Shown here: one piece after another, positions 26,089 to 36,028 of the stretch
Layout: every line of letters starts with the position of its first letter
How positions within the stretch are numbered: position 1 is the stretch's first letter
Source of the DNA: Marinibactrum halimedae
GTDB taxonomy: Bacteria > Pseudomonadota > Gammaproteobacteria > Pseudomonadales > Cellvibrionaceae
Length of the DNA: 64,000 nt
Direction of reading: 5' to 3'
Assembly (NCBI RefSeq): GCF_021234875.1
Contig: NZ_JAJQVM010000001.1
Coordinates: forward strand, 62,001 to 126,000
Notes under the pieces: generated by a model
The model's database searches: none
The model's input: the letters and a program-made list of their open reading frames with translations, nothing else
Told to the model about the DNA's origin: nothing
Translations under genes and position numbers: made by a program

Positions 26089-27477
26089 TCACGAAGACGA
26101 TGAGTCAAGTGAAAGAGGCTGCTGTTGTCGCTGTTCAACCCGAATGCGATACAGCAGTCTTACCCCCATTAACACGGCAGCGGTGCTTAAACCACTGACA
26201 ATCCCGATCCAAAACCCAAAGATTCCCAAGTTGCTTGGGTATGCCAGCCCCCACCCAATAGGGAAACCCACAACCCAGTAAGCGGTTAGCTGCATTCCCA
26301 TAGGAACTTTTACATCACCGTAGCCACGCAGTGCGCCCCATGATGTGGCTTGGATGGCATCCATAAATTGGTAAATGGCACAAAGAATGAGTACGTCCGA
26401 TGCGATTCTTTGTACTTTGAGGTCAGGGGTGTACCAGCCAGGTACCCAGTCGCGCAGCAATAGAGTGATGATGGCCGAAAGTAGAGCTAAGCTAGCCGCA
26501 ACAGCGACACCGCTGCGTGCTGCAAATGCGGCTTGGGTCGTCTGATTGGCCCCTCTTAATTGCGCACAACGAATACACAGCGCAACACTCAATCCCAAAG
26601 GCATCATATAGAGTACGGCACCAAAGCTTTGAACAATCTGATGTGCGGCAACGGCGGTATCCCCTAACGGGGCGGCAAAGCTGGCAATTCCCGTGAAAAA
26701 AAACACTTCGGCAGAGACGCCAATGGCCAATGGGACGCCAATGGCTAAATGGGCTTTGGCATGACGCAGTTGAGGCCGCCACAGTTTGGAGAATAAATGG
26801 TAGGTGCGATACACCGAATGCCGTTGCAAGATAATAAAGAGAATGCCAAAAGCAATCCAATACGCGCAGTTACTGGCCCAGGCACAGCCAATGGCACCCA
26901 TTTCAGGAAGCCCCCACTTACCGAAGACGAACGCATAATCCAGTACGATATTGAGCAAAAAAATGGAAATGTTAGTCCACATGGCTAAGTGGGTATCTCC
27001 TACTGCTTCACAAATGCCACGCAGCACAGCCGTCAATGTAAACCCAATGCAGCCTAAGGATAATACGGATAAATAATGTGCCGAGATGGTATTGGCGGTG
27101 TCACCGAGATTGAGGCGAGGAATCCAAAATGGCGCGCATATCAGAATACTGGCAATGATGAGGGCGGTAGCAAGCCCAATCCATAAACTTTGTTGCATTT
27201 GAAAGCCAATCCGAGAGCGCCTTCTTGCACCGTGTAATTGTGCGGCAATGGTGGCAGTAGAACCGCAGATGCCAAGAATAAACACGCTTAATGCTGACCA
27301 AATACCTGAGCCAATGGCAAGCCCTGCTAGGTTAGCGGTGTTGACTCTGCCTGCCATCAGGGTATCGGTGGCGCCCATACCGATAATAGCAAGGTGGCTG
27401 ATGATAAGGGGAAATCCCAATTTGAGAAGTATGCTGGCTTCTGTGAAAAAACGCTCTGATCGTTTTGATATGTTCAT
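26089..27477 (-). CDS. MATE-family multidrug/Na+ efflux transporter
   Basis: 462 residues with twelve predicted helices in two homologous halves, each opening with the MATE pattern (LIISHLAIIGMGATDTLMAG in the first half, GVPLAIGVSAEVFFFTGIAS in the second). The family (NorM type) exports cationic drugs in exchange for Na+ or H+. The start at 27477 gives the expected short N-terminus. It stands alone, convergent with the YjgN gene; substrate not predictable from sequence. Confidence 0.93.
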   Translation of the reverse strand: MNISKRSERFFTEASILLKLGFPLIISHLAIIGMGATDTLMAGRVNTANLAGLAIGSGIWSALSVFILGICGSTATIAAQLHGARRRSRIGFQMQQSLWIGLATALIIASILICAPFWIPRLNLGDTANTISAHYLSVLSLGCIGFTLTAVLRGICEAVGDTHLAMWTNISIFLLNIVLDYAFVFGKWGLPEMGAIGCAWASNCAYWIAFGILFIILQRHSVYRTYHLFSKLWRPQLRHAKAHLAIGVPLAIGVSAEVFFFTGIASFAAPLGDTAVAAHQIVQSFGAVLYMMPLGLSVALCIRCAQLRGANQTTQAAFAARSGVAVAASLALLSAIITLLLRDWVPGWYTPDLKVQRIASDVLILCAIYQFMDAIQATSWGALRGYGDVKVPMGMQLTAYWVVGFPIGWGLAYPSNLGIFGFWIGIVSGLSTAAVLMGVRLLYRIRVEQRQQQPLSLDSSSS

Positions 27478-27960
27478 TTTATAAAAACAATTTGCCGGGG
27501 TGGAGACTGCTCATGTATGCAATGGTTAAGGGAAATAATAAAAACCGTCATAAAAAAAGTTGTAAAAACAGAGCATAAATGTCGCTCACACACGAAGGGT
27601 ATCGTAGGCTGATGTTGTGGGGAATCGTTGAATATTTTCTTGTTAAGACTAAAGGCATGTTTTACGACACAAGTTTCTTCAGTGTATTTATCATTAAGGC
27701 TGTTGTTCTTAAAGGTAACTTATAAGGTACATTGTCTCGCTATACTTTTGTGATACAAAGAGAATGGAATTGCACTATAACAGCGAAACACAATTAATCC
27801 TTAGCGTTTATGATTGGTGGGTGCTTGTAAAGTAAAGCGTGCGGGGTTCAGTAACACTAAAATCAGTAATACTAAAACCAGTAGTACTAAAACCAGTAGT
27901 ACTAAAACCAGTAGTACTAAAACCAGTAGTACTGCAAAGAGTAGCAAGAGAGGAATTTTT
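27478..27960. other. intergenic region with a tandem array before the DoxX gene
   Basis: No gene upstream of 27856 is supportable. TATACT (27740-27745) could be a -10 box for the DoxX gene. The 15-bp array (27856-27930) keeps a reading frame open into DoxX, but no convincing start codon lies ahead of it. Confidence 0.5.
27856..27930. repeat. five tandem 15-bp units
   Basis: The unit ACTAAAACCAGTAGT is repeated; copies 2-5 (27871-27930) are identical and copy 1 (27856-27870) differs at two bases. A decayed sixth unit follows. It lies directly in front of the DoxX start and, being a multiple of three, would encode repeated Thr-Lys-Thr-Ser-Ser if translated. Confidence 0.9.
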
Positions 27961-28575
27961 GTGTTGGTCGATAATATTATTGCTTTTTATACGAGTATGA
28001 TAAAAAAAATTCAGTGTTTTGAGGGTTTGCCTCCATTACTGCTCCGGCTCATATTGGCCCCTGTCATGATTCAAGCCGGGTGGAATAAATGGGTCGGCTG
28101 GGAAGGCACGGTACAGTGGTTTGGGAATGCTGAATGGGGGTTGGGTTTGCCTTTACCCGAAGTAATGGCTTTTTTGGCTGTGGGCGCAGAACTGGTTGGC
28201 GGTATCTTGATATTGCTGGGCTTGGCCACCCGTTTAGTGGCGATTCCTCTTATGGTGACGATGTTGGTTGCGGCGTTTGCGGTGCATTGGGAAAACGGAT
28301 GGTTAGCGATTTCAGACGCAAGCAGTTGGTTGGCAAATGAGCGAATTGAAGAAGCGGAGGTTCGAAAAGCACGCGCTGTCGAGATTTTAAAAGAACACGG
28401 CAATTACGATTGGCTAACGGCTCGTGGCTCAATTACCATCTTAAACAACGGTATTGAGTTTGCTATTACTTATTTTGTTATGCTGTTGTCCCTATTTTTT
28501 ACTGGCGGCGGCCGGTATGTGAGTGCCGATTATTGGGTGGCCTGTTTTTTTCAGACTCAACACACAGAGCGATAA
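27961..28575 (+). CDS. DoxX-family membrane protein
   Basis: 204 residues from GTG 27961, chosen because AGAGAGGA lies about 6 bases upstream; a much longer frame through the 15-bp array starts only from a poor TTG. The protein has four membrane helices with the DoxX pattern LILAPVMIQAGWNKWVGWEG near residue 30, then VGAELVGGILILLGL and VTMLVAAFAVHWENGW. A soluble loop of about 60 residues (SSWLANERIEEAEVRKARAV) separates helices 3 and 4 and is unusually long. DoxX proteins are linked to oxidoreductase complexes and thiol stress; no specific role can be assigned here. Confidence 0.82.
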   Translation: MLVDNIIAFYTSMIKKIQCFEGLPPLLLRLILAPVMIQAGWNKWVGWEGTVQWFGNAEWGLGLPLPEVMAFLAVGAELVGGILILLGLATRLVAIPLMVTMLVAAFAVHWENGWLAISDASSWLANERIEEAEVRKARAVEILKEHGNYDWLTARGSITILNNGIEFAITYFVMLLSLFFTGGGRYVSADYWVACFFQTQHTER

Positions 28576-28633
28576 GTCCCTCTAGTGGTTCCTAAGTCGT
28601 CGTTCTATTGATAGCTCTATAAGCATCTTGTTA

Positions 28634-28648
28634 TGTCTGTGATACAAT
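28634..28648 (+). promoter_or_regulatory. possible extended -10 promoter of the helicase gene
   Basis: TGTGATACAAT (28638-28648) contains TG-N-TACAAT, an extended -10 element, 35 bases before the TTG start at 28683. No good -35 box is seen. Confidence 0.4.
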
Positions 28649-28682
28649 GCTGAGCACTTTGCATACAGACGGGTAGTGAAAT

Positions 28683-30395
28683 TTGATTGTTAAACTGTTA
28701 AAAAAAATGTCGGGCGGATCTGAGCAGACGAATACTCGACAAAAGAAATCTTCTTCTCAGCGGTCAGCCTCATCCAAACACGACGGTCGCAATCATGGTG
28801 GGAGTGGCAAGCCTCGTCACTCCCGTCGCAATAATAATCGGCGTAAAAATGGTGGTCAGTCTCGCCATTATCAGGATGATCGAGCGACGTCTATGCGCTC
28901 GACGAATACCCGTTCAGCCAGTAATGATGGTGACGCTGATTTAATAACGACACCGGCGGAGTCGTCGATGTCGGATTCTTCCTCCTCGAGAAAGCCTCGT
29001 CAGGGGCGCCGCAGAAAACAGCGCGCAGACTCACCGAAAGTCGATTTGGTCGCCCAGCATCAACAGTGGGATGCGTCAGAATTTGTGGTAGAAAAAGATC
29101 CCAATCGCACACGTTTCCATGATCTTGGGTTGCGCAGCGAGTTAATGCACGCTATTTGCGATTTGGGCTTTCAATATTGCTCACCGATTCAAGCTCGTTC
29201 TTTACCTTATACGCTCAACGGGCAAGATATGGTCGGAAAAGCACAAACAGGCACGGGAAAAACAGCCGCTTTTTTGATTGGCATGATTGATGACTTGCTC
29301 AGTCATCCACTGGAGCAGAATCGCTATGCCGGTGAGGCGAGGGCATTGGTGATTGCGCCTACGCGTGAGTTGGTGATTCAAATAGCCGACGATGCGAAAA
29401 ATTTGTGCAAATACACCGACTTAAAAATTCACACCTTAGTGGGTGGAATGGACCATGCCAAACAGCAGCAGCACCTGCATGATTCGTTTGTTGATATTTT
29501 AGTTGCAACACCGGGCCGCTTGATGGATTTCGTTGGCAGTAAGGACGTGTACCTTGATCAGCTAGAGATTCTGGTGATTGATGAAGCGGATCGTATGCTG
29601 GATATGGGGTTTATTCCTCAGGTTCGGCGTATTGTTCGTTCAACGCCGCCAAAAAGTCATCGCCAAACCTTGCTGTTTTCGGCCACGTTTACCGATGAGG
29701 TGATGAATTTAGCGGATCAGTGGACTGAAGAAGCGGTAACCATTGAGATTGAACCGGACAGTGTGGCAACGGACCGTGTTGAGCAGCATGTTTATTTGGC
29801 CGCTACCGAAGAAAAGTACAACCTTCTCTACAACATTGTGCAGAAGGACGAAGTAGACAGCTTAATTGTATTTGCGAATCGTCGTGATCAATGTCGACGT
29901 TTGCATGAGAATTTGCTTCGTCATGGTATTAAGGCGGGCTTGCTCTCAGGCGAAATTGCTCAGAATAAGCGTGTTAGAACCTTGGACAAATTTAAGTCTG
30001 GAGAAACTAAGGTCTTAGTTGCCACCGACGTAGCAGGCCGTGGTATTCATATTGATGGCATTAGCCACGTTGTGAACTTCACGTTGCCTGAAGAGCCAGA
30101 AGATTATGTACACCGTATTGGGCGCACAGGGCGTGCAGGCAAAACCGGGACGTCCATTAGTTTTGCTTGCGAAGACGATGCGTTTCGCTTGATGCCGATT
30201 GAAGAATTGTTGGGTGTGCCGCTGAAATGTGTGCAGCCACCTGTGGATTTGTTGGTAGAGCCGCCGGCAATGGCTCCACGCTCCAGAAGTGATGGTCCTC
30301 GTGGCGATGGCGGTCAACGTCAAAGGCGCTCACATAGGCAGGATTCTCATCGCCATCGTCGGCCCTCTCATCATCGCTCTAACTCAAAAGACTAG
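28683..30395 (+). CDS. rhlB: DEAD-box RNA helicase, RhlB-like
   Basis: 570 residues from a TTG; an ATG at 28707 would drop 8 residues, but MIVKLLKKM resembles known RhlB N-termini. Residues about 10-135 form a basic, Ser/Arg/Asn-rich disordered tail. The helicase core follows: Q motif ([19 protein letters not shown] with PIQARSLP), Walker [38 protein letters not shown] box [12 protein letters not shown], and motif [12 protein letters not shown]. The C-terminal tail is Arg/His-rich. RhlB works with RNase E in the degradosome; the assignment within the DEAD family is by overall pattern and tails. Confidence 0.88.
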   Translation: MIVKLLKKMSGGSEQTNTRQKKSSSQRSASSKHDGRNHGGSGKPRHSRRNNNRRKNGGQSRHYQDDRATSMRSTNTRSASNDGDADLITTPAESSMSDSSSSRKPRQGRRRKQRADSPKVDLVAQHQQWDASEFVVEKDPNRTRFHDLGLRSELMHAICDLGFQYCSPIQARSLPYTLNGQDMVGKAQTGTGKTAAFLIGMIDDLLSHPLEQNRYAGEARALVIAPTRELVIQIADDAKNLCKYTDLKIHTLVGGMDHAKQQQHLHDSFVDILVATPGRLMDFVGSKDVYLDQLEILVIDEADRMLDMGFIPQVRRIVRSTPPKSHRQTLLFSATFTDEVMNLADQWTEEAVTIEIEPDSVATDRVEQHVYLAATEEKYNLLYNIVQKDEVDSLIVFANRRDQCRRLHENLLRHGIKAGLLSGEIAQNKRVRTLDKFKSGETKVLVATDVAGRGIHIDGISHVVNFTLPEEPEDYVHRIGRTGRAGKTGTSISFACEDDAFRLMPIEELLGVPLKCVQPPVDLLVEPPAMAPRSRSDGPRGDGGQRQRRSHRQDSHRHRRPSHHRSNSKD

Positions 30396-30652
30396 CTTTT
30401 TATTTGCTTTTTCAAAGCTGGCTATTTCTTCATAATAGAGATTTCAGAGTATAGGTTTCCTATACTCTGCTCTGACTTGCTATATTTGACTCAATCTGTT
30501 TTTCTAGCGTCATTCTTCTTTATCCTGCTTTTCTTCACTTTGTCCATCTATCGCATTTCTTTGCCATATCTAAATAAGATGATCAGTAGCGCTGATCACC
30601 TCTCTTTTTGTTCTACACTGAAAAAAAGATGATGTGCATGGCGCGATGTTAC

Positions 30653-31906
30653 ATGAAAAAAATACTTGTAGTGGAAGACAGTCATACGGTGGGTAAAGTC
30701 ATTCGCCATGTGGTGAATGCTTCCTGTGATTTTAACGGCCTTTATGCGTCAAGCTTTGCTGAGACTCGCTCGATTGTTACAGAACATAAAGCCGATATTT
30801 TTGCGGCATTGGTGGACCTAAGTCTTCCTGACGCTCCAGATGGTGAAGTGGTTGATTATACGCTTTCTGAAGGTATTCCCACTATTGTTTTGACGGGGCG
30901 AGCCGACGACGATACTCGTGAAAAACTATTTAAAAAAGGCGTAGTCGATTATGTGAATAAAGAAGGGCGATATTCTTATTCTTACGCCGTGAATTTTGTG
31001 AATCGATTGCACCGAAATCAGAATGTGAAAGTCTTAATAGTGGATGACTCTCCGAGTTATCTAAAATTTATTTCCGGGTTACTGCGATTATATTTATTCC
31101 AAGTTTACACCGCCACAGACGGTGTTGAGGCAATCAAAGTTTTGGTTGAGAATCCTGAAATCACTCTTATGATTGTTGATTTCAATATGCCGAAAATGGA
31201 TGGTTTTGAACTCGTTCGTACGTTGCGTAACAAATACGAAAAAACAGATTTGGTAATTATTGGTTTGTCTGGCGAAGGTGACGAAACATTGTCTGCCAAA
31301 TTTATTAAAAATGGTGCCAATGATTTTTTAAGAAAACCTTTTAATCAAGAAGAGTTCCAATGCCGTGTTATGCACAATGTAGAATCTCTTGAACAAATTG
31401 CGGCTATTCGGGAGTTAATCAATCGTGATTTTTTAACGAATGCTTACAATCGCCGTTACTTTTTTCAAAATGCGGCTGGAATGTATGAAAAAGCAAAATC
31501 TGAAGATACCCCATTTGCGGTTGCTGTGATTGATATTGACCACTTCAAAAGTATTAATGATCAATTTGGCCATCATAATGGCGATTCAGCGTTGAAGTTT
31601 GTGACTAACATTATTTTTGAATCGTTACAGCGGTTTTTATTTGCCAGGGCAGGGGGAGAAGAGTTTTTTATCGCTATGCCAGGTTTAACCAATACACAGG
31701 CCTGCTTGTTAATTGACCGATTGCGAGAGGTGGTGGCTTCTTCTCCTATTGAAATGGATGGTGAGTTACGAGTGATTACTTTTAGCGCTGGTGTCAGTAA
31801 TGACTTGTCCAATAGCTTGGATGACCAGTTGAAAATTGCAGATGCTAATCTCTATCGGGCCAAAGACGCGGGCCGTAATCTTGTCATCGGGGATGATGAT
31901 TTTTAA
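30653..31906 (+). CDS. response regulator with two REC domains and a GGDEF domain
   Basis: 417 residues from ATG 30653 (MKKILVVEDS); in-frame upstream ATGs at 30629, 30632 and 30638 would add a short Cys/Met-rich tail. REC1 (about 1-120) keeps the acidic pair (VEDS), a phospho-Asp candidate in LVDLSLPD and the Lys of VNKEG. REC2 (about 125-245) is canonical: VDDS, DFNMPKMDG, K in LRKPFN. The GGDEF domain (about 255-417) has GGEEFFIAMPG and DIDHFKSINDQFGH, so it should make c-di-GMP from two GTP. No RxxD inhibitory site is obvious upstream of GGEEF. No sensor kinase is nearby. Confidence 0.9.
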   Translation: MKKILVVEDSHTVGKVIRHVVNASCDFNGLYASSFAETRSIVTEHKADIFAALVDLSLPDAPDGEVVDYTLSEGIPTIVLTGRADDDTREKLFKKGVVDYVNKEGRYSYSYAVNFVNRLHRNQNVKVLIVDDSPSYLKFISGLLRLYLFQVYTATDGVEAIKVLVENPEITLMIVDFNMPKMDGFELVRTLRNKYEKTDLVIIGLSGEGDETLSAKFIKNGANDFLRKPFNQEEFQCRVMHNVESLEQIAAIRELINRDFLTNAYNRRYFFQNAAGMYEKAKSEDTPFAVAVIDIDHFKSINDQFGHHNGDSALKFVTNIIFESLQRFLFARAGGEEFFIAMPGLTNTQACLLIDRLREVVASSPIEMDGELRVITFSAGVSNDLSNSLDDQLKIADANLYRAKDAGRNLVIGDDDF

Positions 31907-32004
31907 AAAATATAATGCACTTGGAAATTGAATCTAGGTTGTTTGATCGAGTGTCTTTAATTTTTACCTAAATTCTTTTTTTCTGGACTCTAGAAACCTT
32001 AACA

Positions 32005-32469
32005 TTATTGCATCCATTCTGACGGTACTCGAACCGCATCCACTTCTGCTTCTACGTAGGTTTTATCGCCGATATTCAAGGTGCAATTTAGGTAAACATG
32101 TTTCTCATTATGACCAGTGATGGCGGCATATAGTGCCAATTCCTTTTCAATCGGGACGGGTTTTAAGTAAGTCAGAGATAGTTTTCCTGTGGCATACCAA
32201 ATATGAGGCGCGCTGCCAATGACTTGGTCGGCAAGGTTATACCCATAAGCCATAGCGGTACAGATTGCATGGCAGTCAATAATGGTGGCCATAACTCCGC
32301 CATTGAGAAATTTTGTTGGTGCGGCGCAATGATGTGCCTTTGGGGTAAAAAGGCACTGGCTTTTAGATGGCTCTTCAATCCAGTGACTTTTTATTCTTAA
32401 GCCATGGGTATTATTGGGGCCGCAGCCAAAGCAATGGTTGTGGGGAATGGCGTCTTGAAAGTAATTCAT
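32005..32469 (-). CDS. hotdog-fold thioesterase, PaaI-like
   Basis: 154 residues. The fold signature is a long helix with FLNGGVMATIIDCHAICTAM (the G-G-hydrophobic helix start with Asp in place of the usual Glu/Asp nucleophile region), then strands LSLTYLKPVPIEKELALYA. The N-terminus HNHCFGCGPNN is a Cys-rich motif common in this subgroup. Such enzymes cleave acyl-CoA thioesters; substrate unknown. It stands alone, downstream of dapE and convergent with the GGDEF gene. Confidence 0.82.
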   Translation of the reverse strand: MNYFQDAIPHNHCFGCGPNNTHGLRIKSHWIEEPSKSQCLFTPKAHHCAAPTKFLNGGVMATIIDCHAICTAMAYGYNLADQVIGSAPHIWYATGKLSLTYLKPVPIEKELALYAAITGHNEKHVYLNCTLNIGDKTYVEAEVDAVRVPSEWMQ

Positions 32470-32776
32470 GGTGCGTCCTTAAATCAATTTTATTATTGTA
32501 TTGATCAGCGTGTAAAAATTAAATTGACACGCCACATCATTAAGATGACGGTTTTTAACGTTTGAATAGACACTCGACTAATGCCACTTTATCAGCTTGA
32601 TGTGAAGAGTAATAGCGTGAGTGTTAATTGAGGTGGAGTAGTCGCCTTGGTTTAACAGGCCTGAGATGACAGCGTGTGAGGAAAATAGAAAAAGTTAAGA
32701 ACTGTGTGAGAAGGTAAATTTAGGGAAGTCATCGTTGCGTTAAATCACATGCCTAAAACGATGACTTCCAGTATTA
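32470..32776. other. intergenic region after dapE with a 13-bp inverted repeat
   Basis: No gene. GGAAGTCATCGTT (32724-32736) and AACGATGACTTCC (32757-32769) are perfect inverted copies separated by 20 bases, starting just 8 bases after the dapE stop. There is no T run, so it is not a typical intrinsic terminator, though it could protect the dapE mRNA end. The rest should hold the thioesterase promoter. Confidence 0.55.
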
Positions 32777-33940
32777 TTAACTCAGTAAACGTACCATCGT
32801 TTCTTCATAAATTGCGCTGGTATTGTCTAAATCTTCAATACTCACGCACTCGTCAATCTTGTGAATCGTTGCATTAATTGGCCCCATTTCGACCACTTGA
32901 GTACCCATTGGAGCAATGAATCGGCCGTCTGAGGTGCCTCCGGCGGTAGAAAGCTCTGTATCCATATCAGTAACGTGTTTAATGGCACCCACTAGGGCAT
33001 CTACTAGCTCTCCATGGTCAGTCAAAAATGGGTTCCCGCTTAATTTCCATTCAAGTTCATATTCAAGATTATATTTGTCCAAAATGGCTTCAGTACGTGC
33101 TTTCAATATTTCTTCAGTGAGTTCAGTTGAGAAGCGAAAATTAAATACCACATTTAAGGCACCGGGGACGACATTGGTTGCACCAGTACCTGCTTGAATA
33201 TTAGAGATTTGAAAACTGGTGGCAGGGAAGAAATCATTGCCTTGGTCCCATTCTTCATGGGCAAGTTCTGCCAGAGCCGGAGAAGCAAGATGAATGGGGT
33301 TTTTTGCCAAGTGGGGGTAGGCAACATGGCCCTGAACACCATGCACCGTTAACCAGCCGCCCAGTGACCCCCTACGACCATTTTTGATCACATCGCCAGC
33401 TTGGTGTGTGCTTGAGGGTTCGCCGACAATACACCAATCGACGGTTTCGTTTTGCGCTTGCAACCACTCAACCACTTTAACGGTGCCGTACTTGGCTGGC
33501 CCTTCTTCGTCGCTAGTAATCAAAAAGCCGATACGCCCTTTATGGTTGGGGTGATTCTCAACAAATCGCTCGCAAGCGGTGACCATGGCGGCAAGGCTTC
33601 CTTTCATGTCCGCTGCTCCTCGCCCGTACAACATGCCTTCATAAATAGTGGGCTCAAAAGGCGGAAAGTGCCATTGGTCTTCAGGGCCTGAGGGTACTAC
33701 ATCGGTGTGGCCGGCAAAGGCGAGTAGTGGCCCAGACTCCCCTCTTACGGCCCAGAAATTAACCACGCGCTCATCTCCTTCCCCCCAAGCCAATTGAGTG
33801 ACGTGAAAGCCAATGCTCGAAAGACGCTCAATCATTAAGGTTTGGCAGTCTTCGTCTTTGGGTGTCACCGAACGCCGGCGTATAAGGTCCATTGCTAATT
33901 CAATTGTGGGGGATAATTCGGTCATAACACGGGTGTCCAC
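32777..33940 (-). CDS. dapE: succinyl-diaminopimelate desuccinylase
   Basis: 387 residues from GTG 33940, which has GAGG 7 bases upstream; an ATG at 33925 gives 382 residues but lacks a ribosome-binding site. DapE removes succinate from N-succinyl-LL-DAP in lysine and peptidoglycan synthesis. M20 dizinc peptidase features: [11 protein letters not shown] (first metal His and catalytic Asp), [16 protein letters not shown] (bridging Asp), SDEEGPA (catalytic Glu pair), VGEPSS, and the C-terminal GGTSDGRFI and NATIHKIDE (late His ligand). Flanked by long gene-free regions. Confidence 0.97.
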   Translation of the reverse strand: MDTRVMTELSPTIELAMDLIRRRSVTPKDEDCQTLMIERLSSIGFHVTQLAWGEGDERVVNFWAVRGESGPLLAFAGHTDVVPSGPEDQWHFPPFEPTIYEGMLYGRGAADMKGSLAAMVTACERFVENHPNHKGRIGFLITSDEEGPAKYGTVKVVEWLQAQNETVDWCIVGEPSSTHQAGDVIKNGRRGSLGGWLTVHGVQGHVAYPHLAKNPIHLASPALAELAHEEWDQGNDFFPATSFQISNIQAGTGATNVVPGALNVVFNFRFSTELTEEILKARTEAILDKYNLEYELEWKLSGNPFLTDHGELVDALVGAIKHVTDMDTELSTAGGTSDGRFIAPMGTQVVEMGPINATIHKIDECVSIEDLDNTSAIYEETMVRLLS

Positions 33941-34844
33941 ATATAAGCCTCAAAAGAGGCTGGGTAAATAAAAGCGGCTGAGTTTATCAGAGTTTACGTA
34001 GATTCTCAGTACGATAGGCGGAGTGCGTGCTTGTGTTTTTTGCACCAAAATGGATCTTTATGAGTATGATTTTGGCTTCTCTGACTCTTTTGAACATGCT
34101 TGTTGTCAGTAAATATTCTCTTATATTAGGTAAAACAAGTCACTTTTGAGACTATTTAGTCTTTTTTTGTCTCGAGTAAGAGTTTTTATCTTTGTTAATG
34201 AGGAGTATTGACGAGGAATTTAAAGTTGGCATTTCTATTGCTTTATTACCTTTGCGAAATGATTGTCAGATTGTTGCTAAGGCGGTTACATCGGCAGTTT
34301 TGCAAAGACTTCTTATTGGGTACAGAAGTTTGGATGACAAAAGTGTCATCGGACTTCCGTAGCGGTAGCGCTTAAGTAAATGTTTTCATTGTCTTTGCAA
34401 ACGGTTGATGTATACCGCCATTTTTTATACTGCGCTTAATTCTTTATTCTTATTTAATTCTTACAATGTTACTTCTTTGTTTTAGGTAGCATTCTTTAAG
34501 TTTTTTGTTTTTTTAATAGTCTTTCACTCCGTTATTTTTTCGCCTTGTTGATGGCGTTCTATTGATAGTTGTTTTATTGATCGATTGTAATTTTGTTGAT
34601 AATTGAGCTTTGTTTAATAAAGGTTTTTTAACAGAGAACACGGTATCCCTCTTTTAGAATAGTGATTAAAAAAGCGGAGGGGTTGATGGATAAATGTGCT
34701 GTGTGAGTCTATACCGAAAATAGAGTGAATCATTTTTTATTTATGTCGTTTTATTGTTGTCACTAAGCATCTATATCATTAAATAGCACATAAAAAGAAT
34801 GACGAAAAAGGGTCGATTTTTAGGCACCACCAAGTGAGAGAGTT
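33941..34844. other. 904-base AT-rich region without a recognised gene
   Basis: Nothing long or recognisable is encoded. A hairpin at 34325-34357 (GATGACA-AAAG-TGTCATC, extended by GAAGT/ACTTC) is the clearest structure. A 54-codon frame (ATG 34198 to TAG 34360-34362) and an overlapping 55-codon frame from TTG 34209 (ribosome-binding site GAGGAG too close) are both open over the same bases; I cannot support either. T-rich runs mark 34430-34640. It separates dapE from the exonuclease gene and should contain both promoters. Confidence 0.5.
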
Positions 34845-35378
34845 ATGTTAGCTCAGGTAGATTCGACAGGACGTGTTGTTCCATTAAAGGCGTATTCCCG
34901 ACCCAATATTATTGACATTGAAGCGTCTGGTTTTGGTACTTACAGTTACCCCATAGAAATTGGTATAGCACTTCGTAATGGATTGCGATATTCGAGGTTG
35001 ATTCGGCCTTGTGATTCGTGGACGCACTGGGATAAAGAGGCAGAGTCACTACATGGTATTTCTCGTTCACTTCTTCATCAACGTGGCTTGTCTTTAAGAG
35101 CGGTAGCGATGGAGCTTAACGAGATGTTGTGTGGAAAACGACTGTTTACCGATGCGTGGGTAGTGGATAAACCTTGGTTAGATAAATTATTCCAGCGAGC
35201 TGGTATTGCATGTGAGTTTTCGATTAGCCCTTTGGAGTGCATTATGTCGGAGGGTCAGCTGGCTTTATGGGCTGATGTAAAAGGAGAGGTATGCCACGAG
35301 ATTGGGCTTAAGATGCATCGTGCTATTGTGGATGCGGTGGTTATTCAAGAAACGTATGTAAAGACCAAGTATTATTAG
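34845..35378 (+). CDS. DEDD-family 3'-5' exonuclease-like protein
   Basis: 177 residues from ATG 34845 (GAGAGAG lies 6-12 bases upstream). After a 20-residue lead the first DEDD motif is IDIEASGFG (Asp-x-Glu), then SYPIEIGIAL as in DnaQ/RNase T folds; the second Asp is likely in LFTDAWVVDKPWLDKLF and the last pair in MHRAIVDAVVI (His and Asp, DEDDh type). Compared with typical members the C-terminus is short. It probably trims single-stranded DNA or RNA; specificity unknown. It is convergent with the CsrB-like RNA. Confidence 0.75.
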   Translation: MLAQVDSTGRVVPLKAYSRPNIIDIEASGFGTYSYPIEIGIALRNGLRYSRLIRPCDSWTHWDKEAESLHGISRSLLHQRGLSLRAVAMELNEMLCGKRLFTDAWVVDKPWLDKLFQRAGIACEFSISPLECIMSEGQLALWADVKGEVCHEIGLKMHRAIVDAVVIQETYVKTKYY

Positions 35379-35473
35379 GCCAAGTACTGTGATATTGAAT
35401 CTGAATGACAACACTTTATTAAAGCACTGACACTGAATGAAATGTGCGCTTTAATCGAGCAATGCATTATAAA

Positions 35474-35506
35474 CGAAAAGGCCGAACAGAATCTGTTCAG
35501 CCTTTT
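35474..35506 (-). terminator. terminator of the CsrB-like RNA
   Basis: On the minus strand AAAAGGCTGAACAGA pairs with TCTGTTCGGCCTTTT, leaving a single-base turn before base fraying, and is followed by CGTTT. A U-G pair completes the stem only on this strand (it is a C-A mismatch on plus), which argues that the terminator serves leftward transcription. Confidence 0.85.
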
Positions 35507-36028
35507 AATGCGGTCGCCCAAGAACCTAAGAGACATCCGTGTTGATTAAATCCTTTTTTTGTTATCCCAGTCGTCCTGACTACTATCTGTTTATCGTTCC
35601 TTGATGCTATTCATCCTTAAATACTCATTGGTACCAACATTTCCATCCTGGTGATGCGTGTACCGAAGCAGTACTGACAAGTCCATTGTCTCGATTTATC
35701 CCTGGGTGTCTTCCATTACACCTTTTATCCTTCTTTTTCATTTCCCTGAAAATAAACTGCACTGCCATCCTGGCGAGTCGTCCTTGTGGTTTCCTTGTTG
35801 GCAAAGTCCTTGCTGTACTTCTCTCCTTTTGTGTCTCCTTACACGATGCTTTCATCCTGAAAATTGGCCGAAATAATCATCCGTTATTATTTCTTCCTTG
35901 GCCGTGCTTCCTTAAGTCCATGACCATCCAGTGGTTGTGTAATCCTTACACCATTCCCTCAAGCCTTCCTAGCTTTGATTCCTTGGCATGTCCTTATGTT
36001 GCGTATTGTGCTCAATTGAGGTGTTTCC
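35474..36028 (-). ncRNA. csrB: CsrB/RsmZ-family CsrA-sequestering small RNA
   Basis: Read on the minus strand the stretch has about 30 GGA triplets in about 555 bases, mostly as AAGGA, CAGGATG or ATGGA, spaced every 10-25 bases. Many sit in loops of short hairpins, for example GTGTAA-GGA-TTACAC (35951-35937), AAATAAT/ATTATTT around AACGGATG (35892-35871) and GACAA-TGGAC-TTGTC (35690-35676). This is the known layout of CsrB-family RNAs, which bind many CsrA dimers and relieve translational repression. It ends at a strong terminator and is preceded by a GacA/UvrY-like palindrome. The 5' end is estimated from a TAACAT box (36040-36035). At about 555 bases it is longer than the 369-base E. coli CsrB. 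The plus-strand frames here are low-quality and C/T-rich. Confidence 0.88.

Noticed and set aside
27814-27960. Longer DoxX protein including repeated Thr-Lys-Thr-Ser-Ser
   Set aside because: Its only start is a TTG without a ribosome-binding site, while GTG 27961 has AGAGAGGA in front.
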